Origin: Leucosporidium creatinivorum
Taxonomy: Eukaryota > Basidiomycota > Microbotryomycetes > Leucosporidiales > Leucosporidiaceae
Assembly (NCBI GenBank): GCA_001600635.1
Contig: BCKL01000030.1
Coordinates: 12,644-76,643 of the forward strand
Direction: 5' to 3'
Length of the DNA: 64,000 bases
The first letter of the stretch is position 1, and every line of letters starts with the position of its first letter. The notes under the pieces are model-generated. The model was given only the letters and a program-made list of their open reading frames with translations. It did not search any database and was not told the origin of the DNA. Position numbers and translations under genes: made by a program. Shown piece by piece: positions 13,746-25,214 of this stretch.

Positions 13746-15133
13746 TGAGGTGTTATCATCGCGGCTGTAGCCGAGGGAAGGTAGGCGGATGCATTTGGTC
13801 AACTCTGATGCTCCATGTAGCGCTCGTGGTCCGTCTGCTGCTCAAGAGTCCGCGCTCGAGTCGCGTCGGAGTTGCGCGTGTTACGATACGCTGTTGCCTA
13901 GTCGCCTGCAGCACGTCGATGCGCTAGCGGTGACCGCGTCCACCCCTACAAACTCCCCGCTGAAGAAGCGAGCGCTCACCTGCTGTCCTTCTCGCCCCCT
14001 TTGCTTCTCCCGCTCAGCTTGTCTGGCGGCTTGTCCAGCGCATCGTGATCGGGCAGGACGGTCCCGCGTGAGAAGGGCCATAGCGCCATGGCTCAGTTGA
14101 GCGACTACTAGACTGGTGCAGAACTGCGCAAGACCAGGGCAGGAGACCGAGACGAAGGAGGATGCCGAGCTGGGAGCGCCTCTTCTGACGAAAACAGGGC
14201 GGGCGGCGGTGAGGTGGCGAGGTGGCGGTAGGGGTGACGGGGAGCAGGCGGGCAGGTAGTCGGTCTGTCAAACTACAGAAGCGAGATCGAGTGCGAAGTC
14301 GAAGCGAGGTGAGAGCGAGAGGCAAGAGAGGCGAGCGAGCAATTCGAAAGGAGGGGGCCCACGGGCGGGCACCAGAAAAAAATGGCTGCTGCGCCTGCTG
14401 GAGTGCAGTATATAGAAGATGCACCTCTGAAGAGCTTGAGTCATCCACACACTGATCTGCAGGCTTGCAAGGCAGCTTGCAGACCACCCCCCTCTTGCTC
14501 GGCTCATTCGTGGTGGCCTGTCTTTCTCTCCCGACTCACCCGCAAGGCGCCACCCGCTTGACTCGGCAATATCTGGTCTGCATCGTCTGACCGCTTCCGA
14601 TGCTGCCTGCCGATTCTCTGCGCCGTTAGGCCATCGGCGAGCCTCTCGGAGCAAGCGAGAGTGCCCGACGCCGAGCTTCCGCTCTCAACAAGCTGTGGCG
14701 AAGCAGTTGGCGTGCGAACCCCTCAGAAAGTACTATGGATCTCCTCAGCCATTCTCGCCAATACGCTGTAGCCTTCTGGGGCTGGGAGGAGCAGGCTCGC
14801 AAGGCGCCAGGCCATCACTGAGCTTTTTGGGCTCGGAAGGAAGTGCCGGGCTGACGTCCAGCTGCCGTGAGAGTGGGCTACCAGCCTTACCCTGTCAATA
14901 GCCCTCACACTGAGGCTACAGATGTACACAAGGCAGTACTCTCGGTGAAGCGCACTCGCGAGGCCAAGTCGTCTCTCGAGCTCGAAGCGACTCTCTCTCG
15001 GATCTCCCACCACACCCTCCACTTCACTCCTCACAAGCTGTAGGTGACTGGTTGCCCTATTGAATAAGGGAGAAGAATAAGGGAGAAACACTCACACTCT
15101 TCCTTGTGTGCTCCCCTACAGCTCTACCTCATC
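13746..15133. promoter_or_regulatory. large divergent intergenic region, hydrolase / HSP20
   Basis: A 1.39-kb divergent gap. I found no conserved coding sequence. Just before the HSP20 start a 13-base unit, GAATAAGGGAGAA, occurs twice in tandem (about 15061-15087). I did not see a perfect heat-shock element (GAAnnTTCnnGAA), although diverged ones are possible. Confidence 0.4.
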
Positions 15134-15918
15134 ATGTCCATCGTCTCGCACCCTCTCGACTCATTCCTCAAGGCCTTTGACCCTCATCGCGAGCACGACC
15201 GCAGCATGCGTGTTCCCATCACCGACATGTGAGTCCTGGGACGTCTCCTGAGGTCTTGTCTCGTCTCGGGATGGCTGTACAGGCGACACCGAGCCGGGAA
15301 CGGAGCACCGAGCCGAGCTGGAGCCTGAGGAAGGGCTCGAGGACAGCTCAAGAGTAGGGAGGTCGCTAGAGAGGGGGAGTTGAAGCACACAGGACATCTG
15401 GGGTATGCGAGGGAGGAATAGCTACGCCTGGCTCCTACGCCGAGCGTCGGAGGCCAGCTCCCCTTGGCGCTTCCCTTCCACCCTGCGACCACGCCAAGTG
15501 GGCTCACGGCTGACCCTTCCAATCCAATCATGAACAGCATCGAAATGGAGGAGATGCAGATCTGCTACATGGAGCTGCCCGGCGTCTCGAAGAGCGACGT
15601 CGATATTAACCTCGCCGAGTGCGTTTGAACGCTGTTCGCTCGCGGCTGGCCGAGCTGACCCCCTGAGTTCTACAACTGCACAGCACCTACCTCAGCGTCA
15701 AGGCCACCGTTCGCAAGCCGACCGAGTACCAGAACGACAAGGCCGGCTTCCTCCTCGCCGAGCGCCAGTACGGCCACTTCGGTCGCGAGTTCACGGTCGC
15801 TCGTGGGACCAAGGACGAGGACATCAAGGCGTCGATGGATGCTGGAGTGCTTCGTCTCGAGATCTCTAGGCGCGCCAAGGGCGGCGAAGAGATCAAGAAG
15901 AAGATCCAGGTCGCTTGA
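15134..15918 (+). CDS. small heat-shock protein, Hsp20/alpha-crystallin
   Basis: ATP-independent holdase that binds unfolding proteins. The product is short, about 140 residues. An N-terminal exon (MSIVSHPLDSFLKAFDP) is followed by the alpha-crystallin domain, reading MELPGVSKSDVDINLADTYL, then GHFGREFTV, and closing with GVLRLEISRRAKGGEE before KKKIQVA. It lacks the usual C-terminal IxI/V tail; the end is very short. Exons join at ITD-I-IEMEEM across a 300-nt intron (about 15229-15539) and at NLA-DTY across about 65 nt. The first intron is long for this genome. It faces the hydrolase gene and is convergent with SRP14. Confidence 0.88.
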
Positions 15919-16391
15919 GCCGAGCGCCGAGTGTGAGGCTCGAAGCGGGGAGGGAGGAGGCAGTGCTTACTTGCTTGTTGAGAAGGATAGCTGGAGCGAG
16001 ATAGCGGTACATAGGAGTGTCAACCAGAGTTGAGTGGAAACGATATGTTGTTCGGAGACAGCGGATCGAGCGAGACAGCGCGGAGCCATGTGAGGCGAGC
16101 GCCGAGCTCGGCGAGAGAATGGTGCGCCGAGCAGCTTGCGTTTGAGCTCCGACGAGAAACTCACCTACAGCTCATACCCAACATCTTCGAGCAGCGTTCA
16201 GCTCGGTCGGCCGGGGGTTCGCAGCTTCGGCGAAGAGGAGCGGCTCGCAAGCACCTCTCGACGGCTCCCCTTTGTACACGATGGTGTTCAACACAGCTCG
16301 CCAGGTCAGCACGTTGATTTGATGGCCTTGCACTGAACTTGACATCATGCATCCTTCTGCTCGCGCTACAAGCTTCATTCTACCTCTCATT
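15919..16391. other. convergent 3' flanks, HSP20 / SRP14
   Basis: A 473-bp gap. It contains GCCGAGCTCGGCG-type palindromic strings near 16100-16115, one of many copies of this short motif in the window. No gene was seen. Confidence 0.45.
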
Positions 16392-17258
16392 CTACCTCTC
16401 GGCGTCCCTCTTCTTCCTCGCAACGAGCTTCTTGACCTCCTTCTCTCTCCGCCTGAGCAGCTTCCTCCGTTTCTCCACTCCAGCACCTCGCCTCGGTCCC
16501 ACCACCTTGGTCAACTGCACCGCGAACGTCGAGCCTCCAGCGGCGGCGGAGGGAGCGGCCTTCCGCTTGATCTTCTTCTTCTTGCGCAAGGTGGATAGTG
16601 AGGATTTGAGGAGCGCGCCGTATGCCAAGGAGAAGGGTTCGTAGTCGCTGGGCTGAATCTGAAGGGCGGGGAGAAGGGCGAGGAAGGGGGGAGGGTCAGT
16701 CGCCAGCGCACAATGAGCGGTTCGGTCCCGCCTGAGCACAGCCTGCGAGCCGAGGTCGGGTGTAGCACCCTCTACGAGCGTCTGATCACCCACTGTCCGC
16801 TAACCAGAGGACACAGCGACTCACGAGGGTGGAGATCTTGACCTTGGACTGCTTGCCCTTGCCATCCGTCGCCCTCAGCAGACACGGGTACTCCCTGTGC
16901 TCCTCCTCTTCTGCCTTGACTGCTGCTCCCTCGCCCTCCTCGCCCCCGCTACCACTGCCGCTGGCCTCGCCCATCTCGACATCTCCTGCTGCTCCTGCTG
17001 CTGTCGACGCTGCTGGCTCGTAGGTGACTGTTGGAACGCGCAGAAGTTGTTCCAGAGCGGGTCAGCAATCAAAGCGAGGTCGCAGAGAAGTGAGAATGAA
17101 CATACAACGCTTCTCGGTGAGGAAGACGGAGCCAGACGACTTGCGCGCGTCGAAGAGGTCCTGCAGCTGCTTGAGGAACTGTAGGGGAGTCGCGATCAGC
17201 GGGATGCACTTGTGTACAGCAGATCTGCACTACTCACGTCTTCGTTGCTCAGCAGCAT
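16392..17258 (-). CDS. SRP14: signal recognition particle subunit SRP14
   Basis: Alu-domain protein of SRP, which with SRP RNA slows translation elongation during targeting to the ER. The N-terminal exon is only MLLSNED (ATG 17258). It joins FLKQLQDLFDARKSSGSVFL and TEKRFTYEPA. The conserved core then continues PCLLRATDGKGKQSKVKIST, QPSDYEPFSLAYGALLKSSL and a Lys-rich tail ending RKKRDAER. Between TYEPA and YPCLLRA there is an insert of about 45 residues, Ala/Gly-rich then Glu-rich (AAVKAEEEEHRE). It sits at the position of the variable loop of SRP14. Three introns are inferred. The next gene downstream on the same strand is HSP20's convergent partner region, and NTR1 ends 173 bp upstream of the start. 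Confidence 0.88.
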
Positions 17259-17431
17259 GATGTGAGAGAGAAGCTCGAGGATTTGAACGAGGACAAGCCC
17301 GCCTCGCTGCTCACGCCGTGGCTTGGGCGAGTCGGCTGAGCGGTTCGCACTAGTTCGCATCTCTCCATTCGGCCCTAGCTGCACTCAAAGACATCCATAC
17401 TTCTTTCAATTACTCTCCAACATAATCTAGA

Positions 17432-20400
17432 CTACTTGGCCAGCGCCCTCCTCACCATCTCCTCAACGCCGACGGGCTTGTACGAGCCCTTCTCCAAGAC
17501 CCAGACGACATCGTCCTCCAGATAGACCGTGACACCACTCTTGCCATCAATCGTCTGGCTGACCCTGAACAGAGCGTGTCCTCGTTCGTCGGACTTGCCC
17601 GTGGCGAGGAACATGAGGTTGGCTTGGGCCGCGAGATCCTCGACGACCGAGCGGAAGGTGATGTCGTCCAGGTCGGGCGGGGCGGTAGCGGTGGGGAGGG
17701 AAGGAGGTTTGGACTTTGACGAGGTGCGAGGGGTTGCGGTCGTAGAGGAGGACTTGCGAGAGGAGGATGAAGGGGCGGGAGTGGTGTCGGGTCGCTTGAG
17801 GCTGTCGGCGCGAGAGGTCAGCTGCCTGAAGGAGAGCTGGTCAAGACGAGCGGAAGAGAGACATACCGATACTTGGCATCGTCTCCGAGCGCCATGGCCT
17901 GGTTCATCAAGTCTAGTCCCTTCCGGAAACCTCGCGAGACGCCCGAGAGAGCGACCACCTCGTCGGGGAAGTAGCCCTTCCAGTACGAGTACCTGTGGGA
18001 AGTGCACAGCGTCAGCATCGGTCTAAAGCTTGATCATCGACCTCGAGTACTCACCACTCTGCGACCTGCTCCAAGTTGGGCGTGCTCGTCAACCAGAGGT
18101 AGAGGGCGTCCAACCACTTTGGGAAGAACTCGGTCTCGAGCAGCTGGCTCATCATCGAGGAGCGAAGGAGAGGAGACCACGCCAGCACATCTTCGAGAGG
18201 CTTGAGGTCCTGTGCCCGTGGGTTGATCGTGAACCGCTCGCGGAGGGTCGAGCCGAGTTGAGGGAGGACGTGCTTGAGGATGAGGGCGTCCCAGTCGGTC
18301 GAGGTGAAGGCCTGTTGATATAACGGCGAGTCAGCTGATGACTCTCGACGCAAGCGAACGGAGGAAAGCACTCACGTCTCGCCAAGTGTCCAAGCCCATC
18401 GGCACACCCTCGCTCGCCTTCCATCCCTTCAGCCAGCTCCTGACCCTCCTCTTCGCCTCGTCCAGCACGCCCTCCATCCTCTCTCCCGCCAACTCCAACC
18501 ACGGGAACACGATCGTGTGAAGAGCAGCTCCGCCGCGACGCAGAGCCGAAGGCGACCAGTCGGAGATGGCCTTGGAAACCTTGGGGAGGATGAGCTGATC
18601 GAGGATGTTGTCGCGCAGGAAGAGGGGTAAGAGGGGCGACCAGGAGGTAAAGAGTGAGACGATGGGAGTGGGGTCGGTGGGAGTCCAGGCGTTGCTGTTG
18701 CGCGAAGAGGCGGTTAGCGCTGAGGTTCAAGAGCTAGGAAGGGGAGACAACTCACTTGATAGCCGACCGGACCCTCGGTAGCCAAATGGTCCACATCATA
18801 CTCTCATACGCCGTCATATTCCGATCGCTGGCCTTCTTGCTGCTTCCACCGTTCGAGTAGCTGGCTGCGCCGAAGACGTCGACGTCCATGCCATCGTCCT
18901 GCTTGACGACATCCTTGTCGATGAGGAAGTGCTTCCTCCAACGTTTGAGTTCGGCGACGGCGAAGGAGGGGTGCGAAAGGGGGTACCAATCTTGAAAGAG
19001 GCGGCGGCACTGCGAGGCGAGAAGCCGAGAGATCAGCTCGGCTCGACAAACGAGAGGGAAGAGGAACTCACGATCGGCGCGATAGCTCCCACCACAACTT
19101 CATCCAAGCTCATCTGCTCATACTCGCTGGGGTACTGTCCCAGCAGCTCATCGAACTCGTCCACGAAAGGCTCGAGCAAGACCTTGGGGCCGAGCTGTTC
19201 CCCTCCCGCGGCGCCCAACAGCCCGACCGCATCCCTCTCCTTCTCCTTCACCCTCCCCACAACAACCATCACCTCCCTCAACCTCTTGACCCTGCTCTCC
19301 TGGCTCTCCACCGCCGTTCGGACCCGCTGCTCCTCGTGCGCTAGGTAGGCTCGACGCTCCGAGATGCCTTTGCCTTCGCGGGCGAGGGAGGAGAGCGTGG
19401 AGGACAGAGTGGAGGTGAGGAGGGTGAGGTTGTGCCGGAGTTCGGGGATGCGGGTGGGGTCGGCGGAGCCGGCGCCGAAGGCGGGGAGGGAGGAGAGGGA
19501 TTGGGACGAGAGCTGTAGAGTGGTGGAGGGGGGCAGAAGAGCGAGAGAGGTCAGTCAGCATCGGCGAGGAGGAGATCGAGGGACGTAGATGAACGCACAG
19601 CATTCCCACTCAAATCGACGAGCATGCCCACTCCCTCGGGCTCGGCTCCCGACTCGGCCACAATCTGCTCGTAGGTCTTGTACTCGGTCTTGACCTTCTG
19701 CTCCTTGCGCTTCGAGCTCGGTTGTTGCCACGCATCCTTCTTGGCGGCTTTGGCCTGCTCGGCCTTCTCGGCTCGGAGAGCTTTGGCGGCAGCCTTCTCG
19801 GCGGCGTCGATCTCGTCGGGGTCTTCGCCACGCCTGTGGTAGAGGAAGAAGAGGATCAGTATTGGAACGTGTGTGCTGAGAGGGTGAAAAGGAAACGCAC
19901 ATCCTAGCCGCCTCAGCGAGCGAGCCGGCACTCCTCTCCCCACTAGCGATTCCCGCTCCCTTCTTCCTCAACTTTTGTCCCTCCCCAATAGGCGTAACAA
20001 TACCCTGCTCATTTGCTCCCAATCCCGTCCCACTCTTCCACCCCATCTTCTGCAGCATCTTCAATCCCAGCGAGCCCGAGTGCTCGAGCTGGGCGAAGTG
20101 CTGTTGCTCCTTCTTGCTGATCTTCTTGGGCGCGAGGGGGCCGCCTGATGGGGCGGCGGTGGGGAGGAAGGAGCGACGCTCGCGGGGTGGTTGGGCGTCG
20201 GCGGGGGCGGAGGATTCGGGAGCGGGAGAGGGAGAGGCCGAGGGAGAGGAAGGTGAGGGTGAGGCGGCGAGCTCCTCTGCTGCTAGGCGTTCCTTGAGCG
20301 AGTCGACGAGGCTCTGCGCAGGTCGAGCCCCAATGCCTCCCTTGCCGATGGCAGGCGAGCCGATGCCTGCGCCTATTCCAGCGCCTGAGCTAGCTCCGAG

Positions 20401-21326
20401 GCCAAATTTGGGAGTCGCGGCGCCGGCCATGGGCGAGTCGGCGCCTGATGTCGAGGTAGCGGGGGCGAAGGAAGAGGGAGTGAAGGTCAAGGTTCCTCCA
20501 AGGGGGATGTTGGAGGCTGAAGTGGCGGAAGCGAACATGGGAGGCGCAGAGGACGCCGAGCCTGCGCCAGCTCCTAACCCTCGCGCTCCGATTCCAGCTC
20601 CAGCACGACCGGATCCGATTCCTCCGCCCGCGCGAGCTCCAATCCCTCCTCGTCCACCTCGAGATCCGACTCCACGAGGAGCGAAAGCGAGCGGCGTTTC
20701 CTCGACTACAGGAGCGGCGGGAGGGGGAGGCGAAGGCGCGAGACCGGGGACCGCTGCGAGCTCTTCCTCATCTTCCTCCTCCTCGGGCTCGTCCTTTTCC
20801 ATAACCTCGGCTTGCTCCTCTTCATCCTCTGACGCAGACGAGCCCAGTTCCATAGCAACGTCCTCCTCGTCGGCGGCGGCGGGTTGAATGGCGAGGTTGG
20901 CGGTATCTGCTAGGTTGTCGAGTGGGGCGGAAGGGGCACTGCTGGAGGAAGCACCAGCAGAGACAAATGCCTGACCTCTGCAGCGCGGCAGGAAGCGGTC
21001 AGCTTGAGATCTATAGCTTGAGAGACGGAGTTGAAGGCGCACCTGGTGTAGTCGGTCCTCTTGCCTCCTCTGCTTGTAGTGGAAGGGCGAGTTGATGCAG
21101 ATGTAGTAGAGTCTGCCGAGTGAGCGAATACGCCATAAGTTTGATCGTCTTTGATGTCTTGTCTGTTGCGCTTCTTGCCCCGTTGGTAAGGGTTGCGAAA
21201 CAGCTCCCGCTCGGCTGCTTGATCCTCGTCGTTGGGATCGAAAGGGGCGTCCTGTAGGTCATCCGAGTGGGCGGAAGAGTCTGAATCGTCGTCGTCGGAG
21301 AGGAATTTGGACTTGCGACGAGCCAT
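17432..21326 (-). CDS. G-patch spliceosome-disassembly factor Ntr1/TFIP11
   Basis: Recruits and activates the DEAH helicase Prp43 to dismantle intron-lariat spliceosomes. The N-terminus MARRKSKFLSDDDDSDSSAH is the acidic TFIP11 N-terminal region, with FDPNDEDQAAERELFRNPYQ typical of the family. A long Gly/Ala/Pro-rich linker follows. The G-patch reads GLKMLQKMGWKSGTGLGANE. The C-terminal GC-rich-sequence-binding-factor-like domain includes MMWTIWLPRVRSAI, LPLFLRDNILDQLILPK and YSYWKGYFPDEV. It ends with a small C-terminal domain closing at MVRRALAK. Start ATG 21326. It is head-to-head with PRP28 at 95 bp, so two spliceosome genes share one short promoter. The linker is longer and more repetitive than in yeast. 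Confidence 0.9.
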
Positions 21327-21421
21327 GATGGAGCGTAAGAGGACAAGAAGGGGAGCGAGTCGTGACTTGGCAGGTTGTCCTCTTAACCCTCGCCAGCTCT
21401 GCTTCGACTCGGGTAGGAGAA
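21327..21421. promoter_or_regulatory. 95-bp bidirectional promoter NTR1 / PRP28
   Basis: Only 95 bases separate the two start codons, so both transcription starts and both 5' UTRs must fit here or overlap the genes. It is moderately GC-rich, has no clear TATA box, and contains GACTTGGCAGG and CTCTTAACCCTCG strings of unknown role. Confidence 0.6.
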
Positions 21422-24400
21422 ATGGCGCCGATTTCTATTGAAGCATTACTGGCAAAGCAAAAGGAGGAGAAAGAAGCTCAAGCTAGGGTTAGTCTTATTC
21501 TCCCTCTCTCCCTCCCCACCGCTCATCGACAGCTGACTCTCGCTCTGCCTCTCCCTCTCTCAAACAGCCCAAGTTCCTCACCAAACAAGAACGTGCAGCT
21601 ATAGCCCTACAGAAACGTGCAGCAGAAGTAGAAGCAGCAAAGGACAAGGAGCTGCAGACGCAACAAGCTAGGGACGACCTCGAACGGAAAGCTCGCGCAG
21701 AGGGGGCTCAATACTCCCAGCACCCAGCCCAGGGAGGTTACTCGAATGGTGGATACGGCCACCAGCAGCACGGGCAGCAGCAGAACGGCTACGGCCGAGA
21801 TGGACAGCTCAACTATGGCTCGGGAGGGAGGGGAGGTAGAGGCGATTACGGCGCAAGGGGGAGGGGAGATTATGGCAGGGGAGGAGGAGGAGGATACGGT
21901 GGTAGAGGAGGAGCGTCGAGAGGAGGGAGCGGATTGGGCTACTCGGGAGGGGGAGGAGGAGGAGGCTATCCGCAGGACGCTCCCACTGGTCCCCGAGGCG
22001 GAGGGGGAGCTTACCCTCCTCGCGGCGGAGCAAGAGGCGGTCGAGGTGGATACGATGATCGCTACGGTGGACAAAGCGGAAGGGACTTCGACCGCCGACC
22101 AGACGAGCGTCACGGAGGAGGAGGAAGGGACGATCGCTTCACCCGAGACGACCGCGACCGCCCTACTCGTGCCTCGAACGGCCCTCCCTCGACTTCCCAC
22201 TCCGACAACCGTTCAATGAACGTTGATACCACAGCTCCTCCTCCCGCGCCACCTTCTGGCGATGCTCCCCCTCCCCCTCCTCCCTCTGGCGATGCCCCTC
22301 CCCCTCCTCCCTCCGACGCTCCCCCACCACCACCACCGACCGACGCTCCTCCCCCTCCTCCTCCATCCAGCCTCCCTCTCAGTCTCAAAGAACCCACTTC
22401 CCCTCCTGCTCCGGCAGCAAAGCTCACTCTCGCCGAGATGGCCGCTCAACAGGCCTCGGCGGCCGCTCCTGCGCCGCTGAACGCTGCTCTCAACGCTACG
22501 AGGTACTTGGGCGCTAGGGCACCGGATAAGAGGAAGGTGCGTTGAAGCTCTCTGCTCTTCTGCTTTCGTGAGGGAGACTCGCTGATCTCCCCCTTCTCTC
22601 GAACAGCGCTCCAAAACCTCGGCGAACCGCAAAGTCGACTTTGACTGGGACCGCACCGACGACACGGGAGCCACTGAAGTCGACCCACTCTACGCTCCTT
22701 ACATCGCTCCCGCCGCGGCCAAGCCCAACGAGCACGATCGCGATCACTATGGCGGAGGAGGGGGACGAGGAGGGCGAGGAGGAGGAAGAGGCGGCCGCGA
22801 TGGAGGCAGGGGAGACGATAGGAAGACTAACTTGCCGGTGGTGCAGGGGATTCAGGGGCAGGCGCCCAAGATTGGGATGTTTGGGAGGGGAATGCTCGCC
22901 GGCTTCGACCGGGAGGTGCCGGGGAGGAAGAGGTGCGCTCGTTCTCTCCCTCGCTCAGCCGTTCGCGAGCTAACCGTCTTCCCATCTCCCTACCCACTTC
23001 CTATCACTATCCACAGCGAGGTCAAGTCCAAGGGCGCCATCGACGAGAGGCATTGGTCCGAGAAGCCTCTCTCCGAGATGCGCGAGAGGGATTGGCGTAT
23101 CTTTCGCGAGGACTTCTCCATCGCTGCTCGAGGTCAGTACCGTTTCCTGACCACCCCTTCTCGGTTCCTTCCTCCAGCTTGCTCGGCACAAGTTCAGCGC
23201 TGACCCGCTTCATCCTCTCCCTTCTCCATGCTCCTCGACCTCGTCCACCTGCTCTCATCTCATCAATCATCAACAGGCGGCAATATCCCCCTCCCTCTGC
23301 GTACCTGGGAGGAATCGACCATTCCTCAGCAGCTGCTCGACGTTATTGAGGAGATCGGCTACACCGAGCCTTCGCCGATTCAGAGGCAGGCCATCCCCAT
23401 CGGACTGCAGAATCGAGATCAGATTGGTATCGCCGAGACTGGCGAGTTTAGCTTTCTCTGCTTACCAGCGCCGAGCGCGAGGATCGCTGACCTCGACGTC
23501 TCCGCCCACAGGATCCGGAAAGACGGCCGCCTTCGTCATCCCCATGCTTGCCTACATCGCACGACTCCCTCCTCTTTCCGACGAGAACCGGCACAAAGGA
23601 CCCTACGCCCTCGTCCTCGCCCCCACTCGAGAACTGGCGCAACAGATCGAGTCCGAGACCAACAAGTTCTGCAAGTTGCTCGGCTACAAGTGTGTCTCCA
23701 TCGTCGGAGGCAAGGACATCTCGGAGCAGCAGTTCAACATGCGCTTCGGAGCAGAGATTGTCATCGCCACGCCCGGTCGGCTCAAGGATTGTATCGAGCG
23801 CTCCGTGTTGGTCATGGGACAGTGCACCTACGTTGTCATGGATGAGGCTGATAGGATGGTGTCCCTCGGATTCGAGGACGTCATCAACTTTATCCTCGAC
23901 TCGCTGCCGTTGAGCAACCTCAAGCCCGATACGGAGGAGGCCGCCGACGCCGAGAAGATGACTATGATGATTGAGCCCGCCATTGGCAACGAGCAAGCAG
24001 ACTCGACTCTGGCGCTCTACAGGCAGACGGTGGGTTTTGTCGTCTTGGTCGCCTCGCTGAGCGTCGTGCTGACCTTGTCCTCTCGCTCGCCCGCTCGCAG
24101 GTCATGTTCTCCGCTACTATGCCCCCTCCCGTCGAACGCCTGGCCAAGAAGTACCTCCGCCGTCCTGCGATTGTCACCATCGGAGTCGCTGGACAGGCCG
24201 TCGACACGGTCGACCAGCGCGTCGAGTTCATCGGCAGTGAGGAGAAGAAGAAGTGAGTTTGGTTCGTTCTCGTCGGTGTCGAGGAGCCTTGAGCTGACGT
24301 TTTGTACCAATAGGTCCCGCCTCATCGAGATACTCAACAACGGTGGCTTCGAGCCGCCTATGATCGTTTTCGTCAACCAGAAGAAGGGAGCCGATGTCTT

Positions 24401-25069
24401 GATGAAGGACTTGCAGCGCGCTCGCGTACGTCTGTATCTCGCCCTTCGCTCGCAGATACTCGCTGATACCGCTCCATCTCACAGTGGAACGCCACCACCC
24501 TCCATTCCGGCAAGAACCAGGAGCAGCGAGAAGCCGCTCTCAACTCGATCCGCTCGGGCGAATGCGATGTCCTCGTCGCGACCGATCTGGCGGGACGTGG
24601 AATCGACGTGCCCGACGTCTCCCTCGTCGTCAACTTCCAGATGTCCAACACCATCGAGGCGTACATTCACAGGATTGGTGAGTCGAGTTCGAAGAAGCCG
24701 AGGAGGAGGGTCGAGCTGACAATGCTTCTTGCTCTCGACAGGACGTACCGGCCGTGCTGGAAAGACGGGAGTGGCCATCACCTTCCTTGCCGAGACGGAC
24801 GAGGATCTCTTGTACGTTCGACTGCGTCTCGAACTAATCCCCTGCTCGGCGAAGCTAACTGCCGCCCCCTCCCTCCACAGCTACGACCTCAAGTCGGAGC
24901 TCACCAAGTCGCCAGTGTCGAGGTGCCCCTCAGGTGCGTTCTCCTGCTCTCGCAGACTTCCAATGCCGAGACTGACTCCAACTCGTCCTTCGCAGAGCTC
25001 ATGAAGCACCCCGCTGCTCAATCTCGCCAGAGCGCCGCGATGAAACGGCAAGCCATGGACATGGAGTAG
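21422..25069 (+). CDS. PRP28: DEAD-box pre-mRNA splicing helicase Prp28 (DDX23)
   Basis: ATP-dependent RNA helicase that swaps U1 for U6 at the 5' splice site. The N-terminus [20 protein letters not shown] joined to [11 protein letters not shown] is diagnostic for Prp28. It then runs through a Gly/Arg-rich (RGG) and polyproline region ([12 protein letters not shown]). The NRKVDFDWD segment and the helicase core follow. The Q motif region reads [20 protein letters not shown], with motif I after TGSGKTAAF, then [69 protein letters not shown] and [11 protein letters not shown]. The end is MKRQAMDME. The core is cut by many introns. The N-terminal RGG/polyP expansion is unlike the RS-rich N-terminus of human DDX23. 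Confidence 0.93.
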
Positions 25070-25214
25070 TTAGGACGTACAGTAGTAGATTCAGGCTATT
25101 TATGCAACCGTACAGATTGCCGATCAAATCGTCCTTGCGCACTCTTGCGCACCTCGGCCTCCAGCTCGGAAGCTGAGCGCAGTGCTCTTCCTCCTACTTT
25201 CTCCTCGCTTCAAC

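Noticed and set aside
20114-20887. 257-codon plus-strand ORF rich in Ala/Pro/Ser
   Set aside because: Antisense to the low-complexity linker of the NTR1/TFIP11 gene; no independent support.
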